Shown: positions 17,846-27,462, numbered from the stretch's first letter. The stretch is DNA of 64,000 nt from Paenibacillus sp. FSL R10-2782 (GCF_038592985.1 NZ_CP151951.1:48501-112500), one strand, 5' to 3'. The notes: generated by a model not told the origin, from the letters alone. Numbers and translations: made by a program.

Positions 17846-18730
17846 ATGGAAAAGAAACAGGATCAACTTATTCGTGGTACAGCTATGGATGGAAGGGTCA
17901 GAGCCTTTGCGGTTCGGACAACAGAACTGGTGGAGGAGCTGCGGAGAAGACATGATACGTATCCTACTGCCACCGCTGCTTTGGGACGAACGCTTACAGC
18001 GGGTGCCATTATGGGCTCTATGTTAAAAGGTAAAGAGCGGCTGACCATTCAAGTTAAAGGTGACGGTCCAATCGGACAAATCGTCGTTGATGCCAACGCT
18101 GTAGGTGAGGTGCGGGGCTATGTATCCGAGCCACATGTACATTTGCCGAGCAACAGTATGGGCAAACTGGACGTAGCAGGTGCTGTCGGGACAGAGGGCT
18201 TTATTCATATCATCAAGGATCTGGGATTAAAGGAACCGTATCGTGGCAGTACCCCGATTATTTCCGGCGAGCTGGGGGAAGATTTTACTTACTATTTTGC
18301 CAAATCGGAGCAGACACCCTCGGCGGTGGGCTTGGGCGTGCTGGTGGATACCGATAACTCGGTAATCGTGGCGGGCGGATTTATTATTCAGTTGCTTCCG
18401 GGCTTGAATGATGATGAGATTACGGCCATCGAAAATGCAGTCGGCTCTATTCCGCCAGTTACAGCTCTGTTGGATCAGGGCTTGGAGCTTGATGAAATGC
18501 TGCGCTGGATGCTGCCTGACGTTCGGATTCTCGACGAAATGGATATTCATTTTCAATGTGAATGCTCGCGAGAGCGTGTGGAAAAAACTTTAATCAGCTT
18601 GGGAGAAAGCGAATTGGAGCAGCTGATTGAGGAAGAGGGACAGGCGGAGGTCGTGTGCCACTTCTGTAATGAGGCTTATCAATTTAATAAAGACGAATTG
18701 CAAAATCTGTTAGATCAAGCCAAAGCCTAA
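17846..18730 (+). CDS. hslO: Hsp33 redox-regulated chaperone
   Basis: A 294-residue holdase. The four zinc-binding cysteines are visible as QCECSRERV (CxC, about residues 237-239) and VVCHFCNEAY (CxxC, about 270-273). Oxidation of these releases zinc and activates the chaperone. The N-terminal core contains RTLTAGAIMGSMLKGKERLT and LPSNSMGKLDVAGAVG. AGGGGAGGAAAT precedes the ATG. It stands alone or together with the parvulin gene 20 bases downstream, as in B. subtilis (hslO-yacD). Confidence 0.96.
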   Translation: MEKKQDQLIRGTAMDGRVRAFAVRTTELVEELRRRHDTYPTATAALGRTLTAGAIMGSMLKGKERLTIQVKGDGPIGQIVVDANAVGEVRGYVSEPHVHLPSNSMGKLDVAGAVGTEGFIHIIKDLGLKEPYRGSTPIISGELGEDFTYYFAKSEQTPSAVGLGVLVDTDNSVIVAGGFIIQLLPGLNDDEITAIENAVGSIPPVTALLDQGLELDEMLRWMLPDVRILDEMDIHFQCECSRERVEKTLISLGESELEQLIEEEGQAEVVCHFCNEAYQFNKDELQNLLDQAKA

Positions 18731-18750
18731 CCGGATGGGCGGTGCGAGCG

Positions 18751-19695
18751 ATGAGTACACGGGAGAAAGGATTATGGACGGCAGTCATTATCCTGACCGT
18801 CAGTGTCGCCGCCTTGGGTGGTTTTATCATGCTTCGCGGGCTGTTAAAGCCGGGTGATGTAACCAAGGACGACGGCGACCATGCTGTGGCGGAGATGGGT
18901 CAGGAAGGCATATCGGAGGAACAGTGGATTGCAGAGCTGAAAAAACGCTATGGAGCCACTACACTATTGCAAATGTTAAACCGCAAAGTTGTGGAGGCTG
19001 AGGCTGGGCGTCTCGGTATCAAGGTTACTCAAGAGGATTTGCAGCAGGTGCTGGAGCAGGATAGTAAAGGGTATGCCTCGGATCGCGCCTATTTTGATGA
19101 AATGCAGCAACAGTTCGGATTAAATCCGGATGATTTGCGGAATGAGGCGGAATACCGGATTGGGTTGGAGAAAATAGCCACACAGGGTATTCAAGTTCAG
19201 GAAGCTGAGATTGACGAGTACTGGAAGCAACATCCCGAGGAATTTGCAGTCGGCAAGCAGATCAAGCTGGCAGCCTTATACGTGACACAGGCGGAGCAAG
19301 CTGAAGCGTTACTGGAACGGGTCAAGCAGGGAGAGAGCTTCGATACACTGCTTCAAGAGCATTCCAGTCATCTTTCCGGCAAAGACAAAAGCGGACAGGT
19401 GGGATGGGTGGATGAGTATGATCCTTTTCAGCCGCAAGAGATTATGGAGGCAGCGAGAGAGCTAAGTTCCGGTGATGTTGCTGGTCCCATCGCTGTTAAC
19501 GAGGGTTATGCCGTTATTTTTGTACAGGATATCCGCCTGGAAGCTCCCACGAACGAACAACAGATTCGACAGCAAATTCGCCGCTCGCTCGCACTCGCTC
19601 AAGTTGCCCCTCTGGAAGAGGTAGAGAAAAGCCTGCGTGATAAATACGGTGTACGTATTTTGCCTGGAAAAGATATGCCCTCCATTTCTCTATAA
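18751..19695 (+). CDS. Membrane-anchored parvulin-type peptidyl-prolyl isomerase (YacD-like)
   Basis: A 314-residue protein with one N-terminal membrane helix (about residues 9-27), no lipobox Cys, a SurA_N-type helical region (about 50-150) and a parvulin domain (about 165-285; KQIKLAALYVTQAEQAEALL, GQVGWVDEYDPFQPQEI, GPIAVNEGYAVIFVQD). It should sit on the outside of the membrane and assist folding of secreted proteins. It resembles PrsA, but a membrane helix replaces the lipid anchor, as in B. subtilis YacD. The ATG at 18751 was preferred to the GTG at 18742; neither has a strong ribosome binding site. A hairpin terminator follows. Confidence 0.85.
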   Translation: MSTREKGLWTAVIILTVSVAALGGFIMLRGLLKPGDVTKDDGDHAVAEMGQEGISEEQWIAELKKRYGATTLLQMLNRKVVEAEAGRLGIKVTQEDLQQVLEQDSKGYASDRAYFDEMQQQFGLNPDDLRNEAEYRIGLEKIATQGIQVQEAEIDEYWKQHPEEFAVGKQIKLAALYVTQAEQAEALLERVKQGESFDTLLQEHSSHLSGKDKSGQVGWVDEYDPFQPQEIMEAARELSSGDVAGPIAVNEGYAVIFVQDIRLEAPTNEQQIRQQIRRSLALAQVAPLEEVEKSLRDKYGVRILPGKDMPSISL

Positions 19696-19726
19696 ACAGA
19701 GTGAGCGGTTTTGGGTTTGAAGGAAG

Positions 19727-19766
19727 CGCGATGCTGGAAATCAGAGCTGGAGGCATCGTGTTTTTT
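19727..19766 (+). terminator. Intrinsic terminator after the parvulin gene
   Basis: CGATGC pairs with GCATCG (19729-19734 and 19753-19758, extended by a G-T pair), followed by TGTTTTTT. Confidence 0.65.
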
Positions 19767-19911
19767 ATGGCTCGTATTGACAATGGATTTGAAGGTTGTT
19801 ATGATTATCATGGAAAACCTACCTTTTTTATCGGAAATTAAAATCAGGATTGATTAACAATGTGATTCTGCAAAAAATAATATAACATTCAATGTCAGGG
19901 AGGAACTTATC

Positions 19912-20850
19912 ATGGCTAAAGTCGTCAATAACGTTACCGAACTTATCGGGGAGACCCCTCTCGTCCGTCTTAACCGGATCGTACCGGAAGATAGCGCAGA
20001 AATTTATTTGAAACTGGAATACCAGAACCCGGGGTCCAGTGTAAAAGACCGCATCGCGATTAGTATGGTGGAAGAGGCTGAGCGTGAGGGACTGCTCAAA
20101 CCAGGTGGTACGATTATTGAAGCTACCAGCGGTAATACAGGAATCGGCTTGGCTATGGTTGCAGCTGCAAAGGGCTACAAGGCAGTAATTGTTATGCCAG
20201 AAACAATGAGCTTGGAGCGTCGCAACCTGCTACGCGCTTACGGAGCAGAGCTTGTGCTGACACCTGGATCGGAGGGTATGAACGGCTCTATTAAGAAAAT
20301 GGAAGAGCTGCTGAGTGAGAATCCGGAGTATTTTGCTGCGGAGCAGTTCAAGAACAAAGCCAACATCAAGATCCACCGTGAAACGACAGGCCCTGAGATC
20401 GTTGAAGCGATCCGCTCCATCGGTGGTAGCCTGGACGGTTTTGTAGCCGGGATTGGTACAGGTGGTACTATTTCTGGTGCAGGGGAAGTCCTTAAGAAAG
20501 AATTCCCTGAAATCAAAATCGTAGCTGTAGAGCCCGCTGCTTCTCCAATCTTGGCTGGTGGCAAGCCAGGACCCCACAAAATTCAGGGAATTGGTGCCAA
20601 CTTCATTCCTGAAATTTTGAACCGTGACATCTATGATGAAATTATTCATGTAGAAAACGATGAAGCTTTTGAAGTGGCGCGTACAGTAGCCAAGGAAGAG
20701 GGCATCTTGTCGGGGATTTCCTCCGGTGCGGCAGTTCATGCGGCTTTGAAGCTGGCTAAAGAATTAGGCAAAGGCAAGCGTATTGTTGTCATCATTCCAA
20801 GTAACGGTGAACGTTACCTGAGTACGCCACTGTATAATTTCGAGCTGTAA
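19912..20850 (+). CDS. cysK: Cysteine synthase A
   Basis: A 312-residue PLP enzyme that makes cysteine from O-acetylserine and sulfide. The PLP lysine lies in [18 protein letters not shown] (about residues 37-54), the asparagine loop in [19 protein letters not shown], the phosphate loop in [16 protein letters not shown], and the C-terminal [18 protein letters not shown] is typical. GGGAGG precedes the ATG. Its place between yacD and pabB is as in B. subtilis. Cysteine genes there are controlled by CymR; the A/T-rich leader at 19860-19890 could hold such a site, but I cannot make a confident match. Confidence 0.96.
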   Translation: MAKVVNNVTELIGETPLVRLNRIVPEDSAEIYLKLEYQNPGSSVKDRIAISMVEEAEREGLLKPGGTIIEATSGNTGIGLAMVAAAKGYKAVIVMPETMSLERRNLLRAYGAELVLTPGSEGMNGSIKKMEELLSENPEYFAAEQFKNKANIKIHRETTGPEIVEAIRSIGGSLDGFVAGIGTGGTISGAGEVLKKEFPEIKIVAVEPAASPILAGGKPGPHKIQGIGANFIPEILNRDIYDEIIHVENDEAFEVARTVAKEEGILSGISSGAAVHAALKLAKELGKGKRIVVIIPSNGERYLSTPLYNFEL

Positions 20851-20884
20851 TTACGTCGTAATTGTGTATACTATATTATATGTA

Positions 20885-20933
20885 AGGAGTCCCTCATTTC
20901 CCTGTTCTCAGGGGGGTGGGGGATTCTTTTTAA
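20885..20933 (+). terminator. Probable terminator between cysK and pabB
   Basis: GGAGTCCCTCATTTCCCT pairs, with several G-T pairs, with AGGGGGGTGGGGGATTC, followed by TTTTTAAAAA. No T-box sequence or anti-TRAP pattern was seen here. Confidence 0.6.
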
Positions 20934-20983
20934 AAATAGCTTATAGACTTTGCGCAAAGTAGGGGAAGGGGAAGCACACACGC

Positions 20984-22606
20984 ATGAAATCAACAGCTAG
21001 AGTAACGGAGGCACAGTGGCAGGCCTGGCTGAAGGAAGGATGGAGTATACTCCCATATATTGCTGAGTGTCAATTACCTGCTGACGGTTTACCGTTATCA
21101 TGGCAGAGGGCATGGGAGGATTCGTCACCCTATGCCTTTGTACTGGAGAGCGCTAAAGGCGGGAGATACACCTATTTGGGCTTAAATCCGGTTGCTATAT
21201 TGGAAGGTAAAGGGGAACAGGCAGTCTGGACCGATCTAAAAAGCGGCAAGCGTGATCTCATACACGGTCAGCCCCTGACCGTCATGAAGGACTGGATCGC
21301 TCCCTACCGTGCGCCGCGCGTACCGGGCATCCCTTTTTTCACTGGGGGCTTTGCCGGTTATCTCGGCTACGATGTAGCTCGCTCACTGGAACGTCTACCG
21401 ATACAGGCAGCAGACGATACAGGCATACCGGACTATGTATGGATGCAAGTGAACGAGCTATGGATCTATGACCATGAGGAAGGCCGTATTTATTGCACTG
21501 TTCATACGCCCGCACCTGTTCACCTGGATGCCGACAGTAGTGATACCGGCATTATCTATGATGTCGCTTTGGATCAGCAGAAAGCCGTGCTTTCCCAAAA
21601 TTACACAGAAGCTGTCCAGCGTACAGAACGTATGCTGACCCAGTGGGAAAGCATCATACAAGCCGGAGCATCTGACCCTGCTTATATTCGCCGTTGCGCA
21701 AGGCTTGCCGAAGAAGAGCTGCTCGCTGCTCATCATGAAGCAGAAGGCTGGAAAGCAGCTTTCAACCAAAAGGATTTTGAACACGCCGTAAAGCGCGTGC
21801 AGGAATACATTGCACAAGGTGACGTGTTTCAGGTAAACCTGTCGATTCGTCAGCAACGTACGCTGGTAGCCCAACCTGAGGATATTTATGAGTGGCTTCG
21901 CCTGCTGAACCCTTCCCCTTACATGGGCCTGCTGCGGATGCCGGATTTACGAATCGTCAGCGGTTCGCCCGAATTACTGGTAAAGCTGGAGGATGGACGT
22001 GTCAGCGCACGCCCCATTGCAGGTACAAGAAGGCGAGGACTCACGCCGGAAGAGGATACTGCCATGGCTGCGGAGCTGCTATCGAGCGAAAAAGAGCGCG
22101 CCGAGCATATCATGCTCGTTGATCTGGAACGCAATGATATCGGCCGGATTGCTGAATACGGAACGGTGCATGTGCCGGAGTTGCTGACTGTCGAGTACTA
22201 TTCGCACGTGATGCATCTCGTTTCTCAAGTAGAGGGCAAGCTGGCCGCGGGTCGTACCGCTTTAGATGTGATCGCCGCCACGTTTCCTGGGGGAACCATT
22301 ACCGGAGCACCCAAGGTGCGCACCATGGAAATCATTGAAGAATTAGAGCCTGTCCGGCGTGGTCCTTATACAGGGTCCATGGGGTGGATTGACTATAACG
22401 GCAATATGGAATTAAATATTATAATAAGAACACTAGCTGTCAAAGGCAGCACGGCCTATTTACAGGCAGGTGCAGGCATTGTCATTGACTCAGACCCGTA
22501 CAGGGAATATCGCGAGTGCCGAAATAAGGCAAGAGCCGTCATGAAAGCAGTACAATGTGGTGAAGAAGAAGCCGCTTTGAGCAAAAGCGGTATCACAGGA
22601 GGGTGA
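20984..22606 (+). CDS. pabB: Aminodeoxychorismate synthase component I
   Basis: A 540-residue chorismate-binding enzyme that aminates chorismate with ammonia from PabA, for p-aminobenzoate. The N-terminal half is the TrpE/PabB type; the catalytic C-terminal half includes [34 protein letters not shown] with [11 protein letters not shown], the DLERNDIGR segment, [14 protein letters not shown] and [16 protein letters not shown]. It is longer than B. subtilis PabB (about 470), mostly through a longer middle (residues about 185-265). The sequence alone does not fully exclude anthranilate synthase TrpE, but the following pabA-pabC-folP order decides for PabB. AGGGGAAGGGG precedes the ATG. Confidence 0.9.
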   Translation: MKSTARVTEAQWQAWLKEGWSILPYIAECQLPADGLPLSWQRAWEDSSPYAFVLESAKGGRYTYLGLNPVAILEGKGEQAVWTDLKSGKRDLIHGQPLTVMKDWIAPYRAPRVPGIPFFTGGFAGYLGYDVARSLERLPIQAADDTGIPDYVWMQVNELWIYDHEEGRIYCTVHTPAPVHLDADSSDTGIIYDVALDQQKAVLSQNYTEAVQRTERMLTQWESIIQAGASDPAYIRRCARLAEEELLAAHHEAEGWKAAFNQKDFEHAVKRVQEYIAQGDVFQVNLSIRQQRTLVAQPEDIYEWLRLLNPSPYMGLLRMPDLRIVSGSPELLVKLEDGRVSARPIAGTRRRGLTPEEDTAMAAELLSSEKERAEHIMLVDLERNDIGRIAEYGTVHVPELLTVEYYSHVMHLVSQVEGKLAAGRTALDVIAATFPGGTITGAPKVRTMEIIEELEPVRRGPYTGSMGWIDYNGNMELNIIIRTLAVKGSTAYLQAGAGIVIDSDPYREYRECRNKARAVMKAVQCGEEEAALSKSGITGG

Positions 22607-22611
22607 GTCGT

Positions 22612-23187
22612 ATGATTTTGGTGATTGATAACTATGATTCGTTTACGTACAATCTTGTTCAGTATTTGGGTGAGCTAGGCGAGGAAGTAACCGTAAGACG
22701 GAACGATGAGATTGATCTGAAAGGCATAGAAGAGTTGGCGCCGGAGCATATTCTGATTTCACCGGGTCCATGCACGCCGAATGAGGCGGGAATATCGCTG
22801 GATGTGATTAGTAACTTTAAAGGGCTGATTCCGATCTTCGGCGTTTGTCTGGGTCACCAGGCCATCGGACAGGCGTTTGGGGGGAATGTCATCCGGGCTG
22901 AACGACTCATGCACGGCAAAACCTCACCAATTCTCCACCATAATACATCGGTATTTGAAGGCTTGCCTTCCCCGTTCACAGCGACCCGGTATCATTCTTT
23001 GCTGGTGGAGCGCGAGAGCCTGCCTGAATGTCTGGAAATTACCGCTGAAACTGCGGAAGGTGAAATTATGGGCTTACGGCATAAAGAGTTTGCCGTGGAA
23101 GGAGTTCAGTTCCATCCTGAGTCCATCATTACGGACCACGGGCATCAGCTGTTACGCAATTTCCTGAAACGCAAGGTAGGCGTCTGA
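22612..23187 (+). CDS. pabA: Glutamine amidotransferase subunit (PabA/TrpG)
   Basis: A 191-residue class I glutamine amidotransferase. The catalytic triad is visible: Cys in [16 protein letters not shown] (about residue 79), and His-Glu in VQFHPESI near residue 170. It supplies ammonia to PabB and, in Bacillus, also to TrpE. It starts at 22612, with ACAGGAGGGTG 5-10 bases upstream, only 5 bases after the pabB stop; an in-frame GTG at 22603 overlaps that site and was not used. pabC follows after 3 bases. Confidence 0.95.
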   Translation: MILVIDNYDSFTYNLVQYLGELGEEVTVRRNDEIDLKGIEELAPEHILISPGPCTPNEAGISLDVISNFKGLIPIFGVCLGHQAIGQAFGGNVIRAERLMHGKTSPILHHNTSVFEGLPSPFTATRYHSLLVERESLPECLEITAETAEGEIMGLRHKEFAVEGVQFHPESIITDHGHQLLRNFLKRKVGV

Positions 23188-23190
23188 TTC

Positions 23191-24087
23191 ATGAAATACA
23201 TCGGAGTCAATGGCGTCCTCACGGAAGCCGCAGATGCCGTGATTCACGTAAGTGATCACGGCTTTTTGTACGGAATGGGCCTCTTTGAAACCTTCCGTAC
23301 CTACAAGGGAGTTCCGTTTCTGCTCGATCGTCATTTGAACAGACTGGCAGAGGGCTGCCAGATGCTGGGCATTCCTTTTCAACCGGACAAGGGCCAGCTT
23401 ACCGCGCATGTCCAAAGTCTGATGGCCGCGAATAGTCTGAACGAAGCATATATCCGTTACACCGTGTCGGCGGGCGAAGAGGTACTTGGCTTGCCGTCTG
23501 GTGACTATACACGGCCTAACCATATATTGTTCGCCAAGCCGTTACCCGCTACCCATACAGAAACCGTGGGAACAACTGTCGCGTCGGCGCTTCAGTTGTT
23601 GCGAACGCCAAGAAACACGCCCGAGGGTGAGATTCGTTTAAAGTCGCTCCATTATATGAATAACATTCTCGCCAAGCGGGAGCTTCAGCAGTACGCCGCT
23701 GCCGTCCAGCATAGGGCTGAAGGGATGATGCTTACGGCAGACGGTTTCTTGGCAGAAGGCATGGTCAGCAACCTGTTTTTTGTACGAAATGATACGCTGT
23801 ACACCCCGGAGCTGTCTACAGGTATCCTGCCAGGTATTACACGTGGACTTATTGTGGAGCTGGCGCAAGCGAGAGGCATCCACTGTGAGCAGGGTCTATA
23901 CCGTTGGGACGAGCTGCGGCTGGCTGATGAAATATTTATGACGAATTCCATACAGGAAATCCGGCCTGTGAACCTACTGCTGGAGCTGGATGGAACGACG
24001 CACCGGTTATCCGATGCCTGGAAACAGGCTGGTTCCATAACCGCTCTGCTGATACACGATTACAGAGAGAAAGCAGGGATGAATTGA
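23191..24087 (+). CDS. pabC: Aminodeoxychorismate lyase
   Basis: A 298-residue fold-type IV PLP enzyme that splits 4-amino-4-deoxychorismate into p-aminobenzoate and pyruvate. It starts KYIGVNGVLTEAADAVIHVS followed by DHGFLYGMGLFETFR; the PLP lysine is in RLKSLHYMNNILAKRE (about residues 150-165), and GILPGITRGLIVELA binds the cofactor phosphate. Branched-chain aminotransferases share the fold, but the operon settles the function. Its stop overlaps the start of folP. Confidence 0.94.
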   Translation: MKYIGVNGVLTEAADAVIHVSDHGFLYGMGLFETFRTYKGVPFLLDRHLNRLAEGCQMLGIPFQPDKGQLTAHVQSLMAANSLNEAYIRYTVSAGEEVLGLPSGDYTRPNHILFAKPLPATHTETVGTTVASALQLLRTPRNTPEGEIRLKSLHYMNNILAKRELQQYAAAVQHRAEGMMLTADGFLAEGMVSNLFFVRNDTLYTPELSTGILPGITRGLIVELAQARGIHCEQGLYRWDELRLADEIFMTNSIQEIRPVNLLLELDGTTHRLSDAWKQAGSITALLIHDYREKAGMN

Positions 24088-24950
24088 ATATACCGACCTT
24101 TTACCGACGAAGCTATCAGATGGGCGAGGCCGAGCTTACGCTCGGAGATTCCACACAGGTGATGGGTATACTGAACGTGACCCCGGATTCATTTTCCGAT
24201 GGCGGATTGCACAATAGTCTGGAGATTGCCGTTTTACATGCCTTGAAGCTGGTGGAGGATGGAGCCGATATTATTGATATTGGCGGCGAGTCCACCCGGC
24301 CGGGGCATGATCCGGTAGGTGTGGAAGAAGAGCTGGCCCGTGTTATTCCGGTAGTACAGGCTATCCACCGTATTGCTCCACACATTCCATTATCCGTGGA
24401 TACTTACAAAGCTGAAGTAGCCCGGAAGGCGCTTGAAGCAGGTGCGCATATCATCAATGATGTGTGGGGGTTTAAGGCAGACCCTGACATGGCACGTGTA
24501 GCTTCACAATTCGATTGTCCAGTCATTTTAATGCATAATCGTCATGACCGTAACTATAGCGATTTTATACCGGATATGATTAATGATTTAAAAGAAAGTA
24601 TCGGATTGGCGCTGGATGCAGGTGTACGTGCGGAACAGATTATTTTAGATCCGGGCATCGGGTTTGCCAAAGATTACGACGAAAATATTCATGCCATGAC
24701 TTCTCTGGATACGCTAAGTCAGTTGGGCTATCCGCTGTTGTTGGCGACGTCACGCAAAAGATTTATCCGTACAGCGCTGGATTTGCCTGTGGATGATGTG
24801 GTTGAGGGCACAGCGGCTACGGTTGCCTTTGGCATTGCCCAAGGCTGTCAGATTGTGCGCGTACATGATGTTGCGCAAATCAAGCGCACAGTGCGTATGT
24901 GTGATGCGATGGTGTACGGGTCTAAAAACGCACTGAGTTATGGGGGGTAG
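24084..24950 (+). CDS. folP: Dihydropteroate synthase
   Basis: A 288-residue TIM-barrel enzyme, the sulfonamide target, that joins p-aminobenzoate to hydroxymethyl-dihydropterin pyrophosphate. Signatures are VMGILNVTPDSFSDGG (about residues 26-41) and DIIDIGGESTRPGHDPV (about 59-75); further DVWGFKADPDMA and LATSRKRFI. I chose TTG at 24084, overlapping the pabC stop and preceded by CAGGG, because it gives an N-terminus of the length seen in the B. subtilis Sul protein; an ATG at 24120 is a weaker alternative without a ribosome binding site. Confidence 0.93.
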   Translation: MNIPTFYRRSYQMGEAELTLGDSTQVMGILNVTPDSFSDGGLHNSLEIAVLHALKLVEDGADIIDIGGESTRPGHDPVGVEEELARVIPVVQAIHRIAPHIPLSVDTYKAEVARKALEAGAHIINDVWGFKADPDMARVASQFDCPVILMHNRHDRNYSDFIPDMINDLKESIGLALDAGVRAEQIILDPGIGFAKDYDENIHAMTSLDTLSQLGYPLLLATSRKRFIRTALDLPVDDVVEGTAATVAFGIAQGCQIVRVHDVAQIKRTVRMCDAMVYGSKNALSYGG

Positions 24951-25020
24951 GAACGGCTTCGCGAATCATTTGATCCTGCGAGCGCTACGCTTCTTCGGAT
25001 TCAAATAATTCGCTACGCTA
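24951..25020. repeat. REP-like imperfect inverted repeat between folP and folB
   Basis: Directly after the folP stop, GCGAATCATTTGATCC (24961-24976) faces GGATTCAAATAATTCGC (24997-25013), an imperfect hairpin with a GC-rich, GCTACGC-containing loop; CTACGCTAC continues on the right. There is no T-run directly after it. It looks like a dispersed palindromic element rather than a terminator, but the window holds only one copy. Confidence 0.5.
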
Positions 25021-25100
25021 CTGCCCGCATAAAGTCACTGCATTTTCAGAAAAAAAATTATTATAAAAAAATTGAATAAAAAAACAGGGGGACTACCACG

Positions 25101-25463
25101 ATGGATAAAATGGTTTTGCATCGTATGGAGTATTACGGATATCACGGCGTTTTTCCCGAAGAACGTAAGCTGGGACAGCGTTTCTACATTGATTTGGAAC
25201 TGGAGCTTGATCTGCGTGAGGCGGGCGAGCAAGACGCATTGGACAAAACGGTTAATTACGCTGAGGTGCATTACACTGTTAAAGATATTGTAGAAAAGGA
25301 ATCTTACCAATTGATAGAAGCTTTAGGTGAACGTATTGCAACTTCCTTACTGGACACTTATACTAGTGTCAATGCACTGACTGTCAAAGTCACGAAGCCG
25401 CATCCGCCGTTTGATATTCATTTTGAGGGCGTGACGGTTGAGCTTTATCGCGCAAGAAAGTAG
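25101..25463 (+). CDS. folB: Dihydroneopterin aldolase
   Basis: A 120-residue enzyme that cuts dihydroneopterin to hydroxymethyl-dihydropterin and glycolaldehyde. Typical sequence: MEYYGYHGVFPEERKLGQRF near the start, DKTVNYAEVHYTVKDIVE in the middle with the active-site region, and VKVTKPHPPFDIHFEGVTVE at the C-terminus. CAGGGGG lies about 8 bases before the ATG. folK follows after 9 bases. Confidence 0.95.
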   Translation: MDKMVLHRMEYYGYHGVFPEERKLGQRFYIDLELELDLREAGEQDALDKTVNYAEVHYTVKDIVEKESYQLIEALGERIATSLLDTYTSVNALTVKVTKPHPPFDIHFEGVTVELYRARK

Positions 25464-25472
25464 GAACGGTAC

Positions 25473-26021
25473 ATGAACGCACATTCGACCTCTGAGGCAT
25501 CAGAGGCTTATATTGCTTTAGGGGCTAATTTGGGGGATCGTGAGCATACCCTGTATGAAGCTATCACGGCGCTGGACGAACATCCGGGTATACGGGTACT
25601 GCGTTGCTCCAGCCTGTACGAAACAGAGCCTGTCGGGTATCTGGATCAGCCTTCTTTTTTGAATATGACAGTAGCCATATCCACAACACTTGCTCCAGAT
25701 GAGCTTCTGACCTTCATGCTGGAGGTAGAGAGCCATTTGGGTAGAGTAAGACATATTCCTAACGGTCCGCGCACCATTGATCTGGATTTGTTATGGATGG
25801 AAGCGGTGCAGCTCGCTACGCCGGATTTGGAGCTTCCTCATCCCCGTATGCTGGAGCGTGCTTTTGTGCTTGTCCCATTGGCTGATATCGTTCCGAACCA
25901 AGATCCATCCGGGCTGTACAGTATCGTGCATACCGCATTGAAATCATTGGATGGAAAGGACGGCATACAGTTTTGGAAAACAAGCAGCTGGCGCAACGGC
26001 TTCGCGCCTTTCGGAAGCTAA
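25473..26021 (+). CDS. folK: 2-amino-4-hydroxy-6-hydroxymethyldihydropteridine pyrophosphokinase
   Basis: A 182-residue HPPK that pyrophosphorylates hydroxymethyl-dihydropterin before the FolP reaction. IALGANLGDREHTL is near the start, SLYETEPVGYLDQPSFLNM binds substrate, and the signature GPRTIDLDLLWMEA is at about residues 93-106. AGGAACGG precedes the ATG. The last 49 bases overlap the next gene in another frame, as in the folK-yazB arrangement of B. subtilis. Confidence 0.94.
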   Translation: MNAHSTSEASEAYIALGANLGDREHTLYEAITALDEHPGIRVLRCSSLYETEPVGYLDQPSFLNMTVAISTTLAPDELLTFMLEVESHLGRVRHIPNGPRTIDLDLLWMEAVQLATPDLELPHPRMLERAFVLVPLADIVPNQDPSGLYSIVHTALKSLDGKDGIQFWKTSSWRNGFAPFGS

Positions 26022-26173
26022 AAGGATTCACGCAGCAGGAGTTGGCTGAGCGAACCGGCATATCCTTGGCCATACTGGGGGCTGTGGAACGGGGCAACCG
26101 AACGGTAGAGCCTGACATGTTGGATATTATTGCCCAAACGCTAGAAATTGAAGTCCGGGAACTGACGGAATGA
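25973..26173 (+). CDS. yazB: Small Xre-type helix-turn-helix protein (YazB-like)
   Basis: A 66-residue protein that is a single Cro/CI-type HTH: LAQRLRAFRKLKGFTQQELA, then ERTGISLAILGAVERGNRTV. It starts with TTG at 25973, inside the end of folK, with AAAGGACGG upstream. B. subtilis has yazB at the same place; targets are unknown. Its position between folate genes and dusB suggests it rides in the operon rather than controlling it, but that is only inference. Confidence 0.85.
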   Translation: MENKQLAQRLRAFRKLKGFTQQELAERTGISLAILGAVERGNRTVEPDMLDIIAQTLEIEVRELTE

Positions 26174-26219
26174 CGATAAGTACACCATATACAAGTATGA
26201 ATAAAGGAGTGAACAGAGA

Positions 26220-27248
26220 ATGTTGAAAATCGGCGGTATTGAAATGAAAAACCAGGTCGTGCTGGCTCCGATGGCGGGCGTGTGTAACCCTGCTTTCCGT
26301 CTGATTGCCAAGGAATTTGGCACAGGCCTGGTATGCGCAGAAATGGTTAGTGACAAGGCAATCATTCACGGTAACAAGCGCACGCGTGAGATGCTGTTTG
26401 TGGATGAGCGTGAGAAGCCGCTTAGTCTGCAAATTTTTGGGGGTGACCGTGAATCGTTGGTGGAAGCGGCCAAGGTCGTGGATCAGGAGACGAACGCAGA
26501 TATTATTGACATCAATATGGGTTGCCCGGTTCCCAAGGTAACCAAATGTGATGCGGGTGCCCGTTGGCTGCTCGATCCCAATAAAATTTATGAAATGGTA
26601 TCCGCTGTAGTGGAATCCGTTAGTAAGCCAGTTACCGTGAAAATGCGTATTGGTTGGGATAGCGAGCATATTTATGCCGTAGAGAACGCTCGTGCCGTAG
26701 AACGCGCCGGAGGTCAGGCTGTCAGCGTACATGGTCGTACACGGGAGCAATTGTATACGGGACATGCGAACTGGGATATTATAAAAGAAGTTAAAGAAGC
26801 AGTTTCCATTCCTGTAATCGGAAATGGGGACGTGGCTACACCGGAAGATGCCCGTCGGATGCTGGATTTGACCAACTGTGACGGTGTTATGATCGGACGC
26901 GGCGCTCTGGGTAATCCTTGGATGCTGTACCGTACGATTGAGTATTTGCAGACAGGTGAGCTTTTGCCTGATCCTTCACCGGAAGAAAAAATCCGCATTG
27001 CCGTTCTGCATATGGATCGCCTGGTGGCATTGAAGGGTGAAGCTGTGGCTGTCCGCGAAATGCGTAAGCATCTGGCTTGGTACCTCAAAGGACTTAGAGG
27101 CTCTGCACGCATTAAGGACGTTGTTATGGAAGAAACGAGACGTGATGATATGGTGCGTATTTTGGAAGGTTTTGTATCCGCACTACACACGGTAGAAAAT
27201 GATGAGCATTCCACAGAGGCTGCTTCTCCTGCCGCCGTTGCGCAATAA
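26220..27248 (+). CDS. dusB: tRNA-dihydrouridine synthase B
   Basis: A 342-residue FMN enzyme that reduces uridines in tRNA. Motifs: VLAPMAGVCNPAFRLIAKEF, LQIFGGDRESLVEAAKVVD, the active-site Cys in INMGCPVPKVTKCDAGA (about residues 99-115), VSVHGRTREQLYTGHANWD, and GDVATPEDARRML with GVMIGRGALGNPW. AAAGGAGTG precedes the ATG at 26220. It ends the pab/fol operon; a new promoter for greA follows, as dusB-lysS in B. subtilis has no greA between. Confidence 0.95.
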   Translation: MLKIGGIEMKNQVVLAPMAGVCNPAFRLIAKEFGTGLVCAEMVSDKAIIHGNKRTREMLFVDEREKPLSLQIFGGDRESLVEAAKVVDQETNADIIDINMGCPVPKVTKCDAGARWLLDPNKIYEMVSAVVESVSKPVTVKMRIGWDSEHIYAVENARAVERAGGQAVSVHGRTREQLYTGHANWDIIKEVKEAVSIPVIGNGDVATPEDARRMLDLTNCDGVMIGRGALGNPWMLYRTIEYLQTGELLPDPSPEEKIRIAVLHMDRLVALKGEAVAVREMRKHLAWYLKGLRGSARIKDVVMEETRRDDMVRILEGFVSALHTVENDEHSTEAASPAAVAQ

Positions 27249-27275
27249 GGAAGCTGCTTCTGCCTTTGTATGCGA

Positions 27276-27304
27276 TTGACTTTTCCAATTGCTTGCCCTA
27301 TAAT
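27276..27304 (+). promoter_or_regulatory. Sigma-A promoter for greA
   Basis: TTGACT (27276-27281), exactly 17 bases, then TATAAT (27299-27304). Near-perfect housekeeping promoter. The predicted leader is about 150 bases. Confidence 0.78.
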
Positions 27305-27410
27305 CGTTCAGTATAAAATCTTGATGTATTCTACAATTTGTATGTAGCTCTCAAGACAACAGCAGGAAATGTTCTCATTCCCTCAGAGTGGCATATTATG
27401 TTTTGAAAGC

Positions 27411-27430
27411 GTGCATTCCGATGCACTTTT
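27411..27430 (+). promoter_or_regulatory. Hairpin with short T-run in the greA leader
   Basis: GTGCAT and ATGCAC around TCCG, followed by TTTT, lies between the greA promoter and its start codon, about 33 bases before the ATG. It has the form of a small intrinsic terminator or pause hairpin, so it could adjust greA expression; the T-run is short and the effect is uncertain. Confidence 0.45.
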
Positions 27431-27462
27431 AAACTTTTCCCATGACAGGAGAATCGGTTAAG

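Noticed and set aside
20851..20983. Riboswitch or attenuator before pabB
   Set aside because: The hairpin is adequately explained as the cysK terminator; no leader peptide or known aptamer core was recognised.
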